A stretch of DNA of 64,000 nt from contig NW_004797362.1 of NCBI RefSeq assembly GCF_000002075.1, positions 958,780-1,022,779 of the forward strand. The letters are read 5' to 3'. Numbering within the stretch: the first letter of the stretch is position 1; each line of letters opens with the position of its first letter. This document shows, in pieces, positions 57,588 to 64,000 of the stretch. The notes under the pieces are model-generated. The model had not been told where the DNA came from, did no database searches, and worked only from the letters and a program-made list of their open reading frames with translations. The translations under genes were made by a program, and so were the position numbers. This DNA is from Aplysia californica (Eukaryota > Mollusca > Gastropoda > Aplysiida > Aplysiidae).

Positions 57588-60500
57588 TTTGAAATAGAAA
57601 AACATACCGCGTTGTCCAGATTTTTCGAACTTCACAAGTCATTCCAGTCATTGAAGAGGGTGGTGAGGTAAATCAAATTCTAAGTGCAGATAAACACTCT
57701 TGATTCAGCCTATTAATGAGCTGTTCTTTCATTTTTAACCGATTTTTATCTATGTTAGAACACAAATACAAGAACAAAGTTAAAATATTAACAAAACAGA
57801 ATTAACCCGCATAATTGTTTTCCGACAGTAGATTTGGCAGTCAAAAGTAGGCTATGTTTTTGTACCTTTTCGTCCTTGTTTTTTTCCCCTCGTTTTCTCT
57901 CTTTCCAATTGCTTTATTGTTATTACAAAATATTTTTTTAACTTGAAAATTAAATAATATAATAAACATAATATTTTATTCTTCGGGTGGGGGTGGAGGT
58001 AGGTGTGATGGTACTCTTTCTCGACACCTCCCCATCTCTCTCTTTCTCTCTCTCTCTCTGTCTGTCTCTCTCTACACGCTGTCTCTCTCTTGTCTCAGTC
58101 TCTCTGTCTCTCTCGTCTTTCTCTTTCAAGACAGTCCAAGTGCTCATGCAGTTACCATCCTCTCTGATAATGTCATGAGTCAATTTTACTTTTTATTTTG
58201 CCACTCCTGCTTGCAACTCATAGGATCAAGGTACTATTTGACCAATTACAAACATAAATGATTGAATCATTTCCCTTCTTTTTACCCATAGCCCCCCCCC
58301 CCCCATCTATGTAATAACTTGGTAATAAGCACAATCAACTAATGTTACCCGATCCCGTGCATGTAACAACAAATCAGGGAACATTTTTTTCTTGGTTGGC
58401 TGTACGATCAGGGAAGCGGTCGAAGTAATTCCGCACCTCTCTCAAAGATTCTCTACAAGTAGAGAATCTTTGCCTCTCTGGTCTCTGGCAACTCATGAGG
58501 TTTCTGGGCTGAAGCACCATGACTCGATCCGAGAACGTTCACAGGCACTGGCGAAATTTCCCACCCACATCACCTTAACTACTTGCACGGTACTGTGGGC
58601 TCACAGGGCTCACATGGATAGGGTAACATCTACCCACCCCAAGTCACACACCTACTCTCCTTCTTTGCCTGGCGGCATATAACGTAAAGGTTAGAGCCGA
58701 CGGAACCAAACTTGGATAGTTTTGTTTTAAATCAAGGCTGATTGGGTCGTTACCCTTGGAAAGTGAAGTCACTACTTTACATAATATACTATTTTCCCCT
58801 TTTGGCTCGGTTCTATCGGAGATGGACATTAAATGCTGAGGTTCTGCCTCTTAAACAACGTTACAGTGCTGCAAGAGGCGTTTATCATACCATATATAAT
58901 TATCATATCATATATAATTTCAGATTAATTGATGAAAGGAGAGTATGCGCGTTCCACCCCCCCCCCCCCCCCCAAGAAAAACAACAACTTGTGAACAAGG
59001 GAGCTAACACATTATATTACTATTTTAATGTTTGTTTATTCTTGGTTGTTTCCCTTTGACCAGTATTGCCGCAACGCTGCTGGATTTTTTGTATCAGTTC
59101 ACAAATCGTTACTTATTTTACAGTACCCGTTTCCTCTTCTTATTTTTTTGGGGGGGGTTTACACTTCGGGTTTATGTATCATAGACATGTCTACAGGTTG
59201 TGATACCGGTAGTGGAAATAAAACGGTGACCAGGATAGATGCCCAGTCACTTTTACTAGCAAACGAAGAGAATACTTCACCTAATATGGTCTTTATGTTG
59301 ATATATTTCAAAGGAATTCTCTGAAAAACAGCTACCAGATTAGATCTAGGCCTTTCACAAAGAACTTAAAAACGCGGATGCATCGAAAGCATAACCAAAT
59401 ATAATTTTTTAAAATTTTGAACTTGGCATTTGAAAAAATCTGGGGTTAATTCTCCAAATTGGATTGCTGAATAAATGAATAACATCGAGTATTGATATTC
59501 GATTAATCTGTTTTGATGCAACTTTTTTGTTGTTGAAATCTTATTTGTCTATTTTATCTTTATTTTCCCCTAGCGTCGTTTAGGATGCAGTTGTTGATGA
59601 AAAATCTGCTCGAGTATTTGTCTTGGTTACGTCTGAGATGTAGATTCTTAAAGATTCTTATAAAATAGTCCTTAATACAATAGACCTGGTATCGTGATCA
59701 ATTGTACGCTGTCGTGTTGCATGATTGTTTGCATTATATGAGTGTTAACATCATCTAAAGACCGTAGGTAAACATTCTCATTTATTTGTGTTTTGTTCGG
59801 AGACAAAGTTATTGTAGATCTCCCGTAGAGCTAGAGTATAATAAGTGTTATAGAAATGACCTATACATATTATTCAAGACCAATTTTGCTGAGATACCCA
59901 TAAATGCAAGCCGAAAAACTTAATTTCAATCTCGGATTAACAAAATTGACATGAATGTCATCCTCCCTAAAAAAAACCTAGATCTACCCGAAAACAAAGT
60001 CAACATTTAAAAAATCAGCTCCCACCCCTCCCTCCTAAAAATTAAAAACAAAACAAAATAGCAACAACAAAACCCATGCAGAACGCCCACTCCCCCAAGA
60101 ATGGGTAAAGAAAAATAATTAGCTTTGCAAGAGACAGCCTGGAACCAATGATTATAAAAACACACATAGGCCCTTGTATTGGTAGTTCGACCGGCCTGAA
60201 ATTGCTCTCGCCTCAAAATAGAATTTTTTTCCGACTAATTAAAAATAATATTTAAAATGATTAATACAAACATCCAGGTGACCTACATCGCAAACACCAA
60301 CGTGATACACGAAAAAGATTTATTAAGTTTTGAAATTAAATCTTTATAATATTATTATTATTATTATTTTTATCCCTCTGTGTGGTTGAAAAAGTCTTTT
60401 ATTCGGAAAAATATCAAACACGAATATTTTGGCATTCACGACAAAGATTTTATTAATGACAATGATTCGCAGCGATACCCGGATCATTTCTTAGGTCAGC

Positions 60501-60590
60501 GTCTGAAAAAATATAAACAGCAGCAGCAGAGCGTTGTCCAGATTAGTCATAATACTAAACTGACTGCCCCCATGCGGTGTGTAGTGTGTA
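57588..60590. other. Intergenic region between divergent HAUS8 and UBTF
   Basis: Head-to-head gene starts are 3.8 kb apart. It holds a CT-rich tract (58018-58125), a perfect 13-bp stem hairpin (58444-58471), a C17-like run (58955) and AT-rich DNA. No exon supported; a plus frame at 60380-60590 is unrecognised and runs into the MITE. Confidence 0.45.
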
Positions 60591-60591
60591 G

Positions 60592-61338
60592 TAGTGATGG
60601 GCTGATACCACAATTTAGGTATCGATGTCGATACCTAGTACTTTTTAAAGGTATCGATAGCGATACCTCGATACCTAATGCTATTTTGCTATGGTAGGCC
60701 TAACATACGCCGGGGATAATAAGTACCGGTAAAGACAAAAGTACAACTATACTTTTCCAAGTATTTAGATAATCTTGTCTAGACAAGTTGTGACTATTTA
60801 GCTGAGACTCAAACAAAAATTATTTGTAAAAGAGAGAGAGAGAGAAATAAATACCCAAATATGAGAATAAAAACAAAAACTAAGTGAAGTATGGGAGGAA
60901 AGTCAGCTTTGCAGAAAATGTTAGTAATTTGAAAATAAAAACACAAGAGTTCTAAAAAGGTAATTCAATTTACCAGATCTAGCAACTTTAAATTAAACCA
61001 ATGAGGATAAATCAGGGTTGTCAGTGAGGATTTTGCAAAATCACCAGATAGATTTCATGAAAAACTTCTCTCTTTTTGTTAAAACATCACTAGATTCATT
61101 TAAAATGCTCCCCCCCCCCACACGAAAACTTATCAGTTTTGATAAACAAAAAATTCTCAAGGCCCAAGCACAGAATTCTACACTAAGTGTAGAATTCTGT
61201 GGGCCCAAGTCACTTGCTTTGAGTGCCTGGGATAAATAACACATAGGTATCGATGTTTAGAGCAGGTATCGATACCGATACCGATACCTATAGGTATCTA
61301 AGTATCGAGTACCTAATATCGATACCTGCCCATCACTA
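60592..61338. mobile_element. hAT-like MITE with 8-bp target duplication
   Basis: TAGTGATGGGC at 60592 and GCCCATCACTA ending at 61338 are inverted. GTGTGTAG flanks both sides (60584-60591, 61339-61346). Subterminal GGTATCGAT/ATCGATACC motifs are repeated at both ends. No transposase, 747 bp. An internal hairpin CACAGAATTCTACAC lies at 61169-61202. Confidence 0.92.
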
Positions 61339-61403
61339 GTGTGTAGTGGGATAAGTAACGAAACCTAGGCTGAAGGAGTCGTATAATAACGAAAACAATA
61401 ACA

Positions 61404-63222
61404 ATGGGTAAGTCACGTAGTGTAAAAAAATTGTTTAGCGTTCTTGCCCTTATCTGAAAAGACATAGATTCTATCTAGAGCTAGATTCTAGATCTAGATT
61501 TTGTAGATCTTGATAGATCTATGAGCACTCCACACTGCAGACCACATGTCATGTTGTGTTTTGAGAGAACAGAATTGCGCCCTTTTCGCCGGTGAAAATT
61601 TGAAATGATTCTAGATCTAGATCTAGATCTAGATCTAGATTTTCTAGATCTAGATCTAGATTATAATTTCAATTCTTTCCCTTTTTCTATTCTTTTTGTT
61701 TTTGTAGCACACATGAAGAAGGCCAACTTGAATGTAAATCAATTTAAATTAAATCTCTAGATCTATAATCTAGGAAAGGCCATAATCTAGATCTAGATCT
61801 AGATCTAGATCTAGATCTAGATTCTAGTTCTTGAAAATCTCTCTAGATCTATCTAGATTTAGATCTAGATCTAGATTTAGATCTATAATCTAGATCTAGA
61901 TCTAGATCTAGATCTAGATTCTAGATCTAGATTCTAGATCTCTAGATATCTAGAATCTAGATCTAGATTCTAGATCTAGATCAGATAATCTAGATCTAGA
62001 GTCTAGATCTAGATTCTAGTATTGACCGGGATGTGAACTCTCACCCACCCAACCAGCAATTTCCTTCACACAGCATGCATGCACACACATAGATTTTAGG
62101 TCTGGATCTAGAATCTAGATTAGATGCCGCGGGAGGCTCTTCAGAGTCTGAATAGCCTTCAGTGGCTTATTCGGTTTCAAACTCGCGTGCGCAATCACTT
62201 GGTGTACCGGGTGTGAAACGGACAAGCAATTCAACCGTAGCCTTCCTCGGTTTCTACGATCTGGCCAAGGAACTTACAACAAATGGGGCGCCGACCGTGG
62301 TGACCCAGTGCAAACTGTGGTCTTTTCTTCACAAAGGATAATAGTAGGGCCGAGCATGGGCAACGGTATGGGAGGGAATAGATATATGCTAAAAAAAAGG
62401 GGTGAAGTTGGTGGGGCGGGCCTGGGGAAGTAAGATGGAGAGAGAGAAAAAGTAAGAGAAAGAGAGAGAGAAGGGGGGGGGGTATCTTATAAGGACTGAT
62501 TATGAATTTTATGATGTTCTGATCCCTTTGTAATCGTGGAACGCAGTGTAATAGCCTACCAGTAGTTTAAAGTCCGAATAGCCACAGGAGACTATTCAGA
62601 CTCGAGTATAGACCTCGCTTACGGTACCACCGGTGATTGTGCACGCGCATTGGAATTTGAGTCCGAATAGCATCCAGTTGCTGTTCGAACTCGAGTCCGA
62701 ATAGCCACTTCGAAAAAATATTTACCTTGCACAGTGACTGGTTAGGTTATTTTGTAACATTGTAACTGGTGTCTATTTTTTTAAAAACAATCATAACTGT
62801 TGCGCTAGTTCACTCACACTCACACGCATGTATGCTTGCGTTCTCAGGAGCGGAATGATTTTCAATGTCCGGATACTGCCGTTATTGTTTGATTATTTGG
62901 AACTGACTGCCTCACACCTTTTCTCCCTTGTAAAATTGTATGAGCTTTGATTATAAAATAAATATTTTAAATAAACGCACCCCTCCCCCTCCGCCCCCTC
63001 CCAAAAAACCCAATGAAGAAATAAAAAAATGTGTTCTTGTATTTTTCAGCTGGGTGGACATATGAGGAAAGGCAGGAGCTCCTTGACAGTGTCCTAAAGC
63101 TAACAAAAGATGAGAGCAAGTCGTTCACTTCCGTTCTGAAAACATTTGACTGGGAGAAGATTGAGGTCGGGGAACGGACGGCTGAGGAGTGCAAAGAGGA
63201 GTTTGTGAACGTGACGAGTAAG
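61404..63222 (+). CDS. UBTF: Nucleolar transcription factor 1 (UBF), 5' end only
   Basis: The exon at 63050-63222 (after TATTTTTCAG, donor AAG|GTAGGC) encodes GWTYEERQELLDSVLKL, DESKSFTSVLKTFDWEKIEV and EECKEEFVNVTSK. It parallels the human UBF N-terminus (RWSQEDMLTLLECMKN, DSSKFKTTESHMDWEKV, CKLKWVEISNEV). The exon needs one leading base. At 61404 a well-placed ATGG is followed by GTAAGT, giving M-A-G-W-T-Y with exact phase; I infer this as the first coding exon. UBF binds rDNA through HMG boxes and supports RNA polymerase I initiation in the nucleolus. The HMG boxes lie beyond the window. The alternative is an in-exon or unseen start. Confidence 0.72.
61465..62020. repeat. TAGATC-rich satellite-like block
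   Basis: Over half of the bases are TAGATC hexamers in runs of 2-6, broken by TTCTAGA and short unique pieces. The unit is nearly self-complementary (CTAGATCTAG). Smaller blocks: 7030-7060, 7341-7400, 21015-21200, 21325-21380, 31728-31752, 34878-34906, 35690-35702, 57293-57315. Confidence 0.95.
62130..62715. repeat. Clustered GAGTCYGAATAGCC motifs, both orientations
   Basis: Copies near 62136, 62572, 62590 (inverted), 62660 and 62693, with neighbouring ACTCGAG. They look like ends of small inverted elements. Function unknown. Confidence 0.5.
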
Positions 63223-63285
63223 GTAGGCCGACTGAGTTTGTGATGTCTTTGATGGACAGCAGATAACCTGATTGTCTTTTTGATT

Positions 63286-63645
63286 GGTGTGTCGGTAGTC
63301 TAGTGGTAGGCTGCTGGACTCGTATTCGTGAAGTTGTGGATTCGGGGGCTCGAGTTGCAGCCCCGATGTTGTGTCCTTGGGAAAGGCACTTTACACTAAT
63401 TTTACGCACTTTACTTAAAAGTTGAAATGGGTACCTGGCCATAGACAGCAAAAGATCGTGTCAGTAAGTTAGTGTTTTAGCGGCATAGGTAAGTGGCAGC
63501 TTGTGCTGCATGCTTCCCGGGAAGTTGAGATTGTAATTGTTTCAGAATTCAGAATGCTATCAGGTATGCTGTGGTAATAAGAAAGATTTTAAAGCGCATA
63601 GAGCTTTTTGTTGAGCGGGAATCGTGCTATGCAAATGCTATCTTT
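63286..63645 (+). repeat. tRNA-derived SINE in UBTF intron
   Basis: Same family as 38541-38890: GGTAGTCTAGTGGTAGGC head, TGTCCTTGGGAAAGGCACTT centre, ATGGGTACCTGGCCATAGAC and a GTGCTATGCAAATGCTATC tail. The B box (GATTCGGGGGCTCGAG) is degraded by an insertion. Confidence 0.85.
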
Positions 63646-64000
63646 TTTTTTGTTGTGATGTCGCTCTTCACCCTGACAGCTCTTTAAACTCACTTACGAC
63701 CTACATGTTTTGAGGCACTTGGTACCTGGAACCACAATTTTGGCCGGTGTTTTAAGTCTCTAAGACCAATGTTAAATTAAATGTAGTCAAGATGAAAGCT
63801 TCAACTTTGCACTATAATGAAGTATGAAGGTGGAGCAAAATAAAATCACTCGAAACGGATATTATCTTTTTTAAAATGTTTTTTGTTTTTTGTTCCAACA
63901 TTGGCCTAAATTTATGTGAAGTGATTCGTGTATGTACTGTCTTTTTTGGTGCCATTTTTCTCTAGTGATCCAGTCTCTTGTAGGGTTCAATAGTTCCTGT
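63646..64000. other. UBTF intron continuing past the window
   Basis: No exon, splice pair or repeat recognised. Confidence 0.4.

Noticed and set aside
60380-60697. 105-residue plus frame
   Set aside because: No recognised family; it runs across the MITE boundary, so the end cannot be an old gene.

Overview
The window looks like nuclear DNA of a gastropod mollusc. I infer this from long repeat-filled introns with clean GT-AG splice sites, vertebrate-like orthologues (MTHFSD, HAUS8, UBTF), tRNA-derived SINEs, many MITEs and a pervasive TAGATC hexanucleotide. The species is not determined. Nothing bacterial, no CRISPR array and no LTR or virus-derived element was recognised.

Layout. 1-5.9 kb: SINE pieces, (GA)n, 37-bp and 33-bp minisatellites, then mostly unique AT-rich DNA that may be the MTHFSD 3' UTR. 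5.9-28.9 kb, minus strand: a whole MTHFSD gene (methenyltetrahydrofolate-synthase-like domain, RG-rich linker, RRM) rebuilt exon by exon with consistent phases. It has a possible 30-nt cassette exon and three competing 3' tails. Its introns hold a nearly intact I-group LINE, more than 20 copies of a SINE that shares the LINE's 3' end, three copies of a Mutator-like element with 9-bp target duplications, and two elements with CAGRGNTGCCA ends. 29-48 kb: repeat-rich, with a 489-bp tandem array ending in an 862-bp N gap, a CR1-like LINE fragment, tRNA-SINEs, two copies of a GTGAAATCAGGCG-ended MITE, and weakly supported exons of unknown genes on the minus strand. 48.8-57.6 kb, minus strand: HAUS8 (augmin subunit) as a 157-bp first coding exon and a 2.3-kb last exon; its intron is largely a decayed 5.03-kb DNA transposon with a perfect 9-bp target duplication. 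57.6-64 kb, plus strand: the 5' end of UBTF (RNA polymerase I factor), with a predicted 4-nt first coding exon, a hAT-like MITE 65 bp before its ATG and a TAGATC-rich intron. UBTF continues past the window.

How genes relate. The three named genes are housekeeping genes (folate-like/RNA-binding, spindle microtubule branching, rRNA transcription). They share no pathway and only sit side by side; HAUS8 and UBTF are head to head about 3.8 kb apart. The most informative content is the layered transposon record and the alternative splicing options of MTHFSD.
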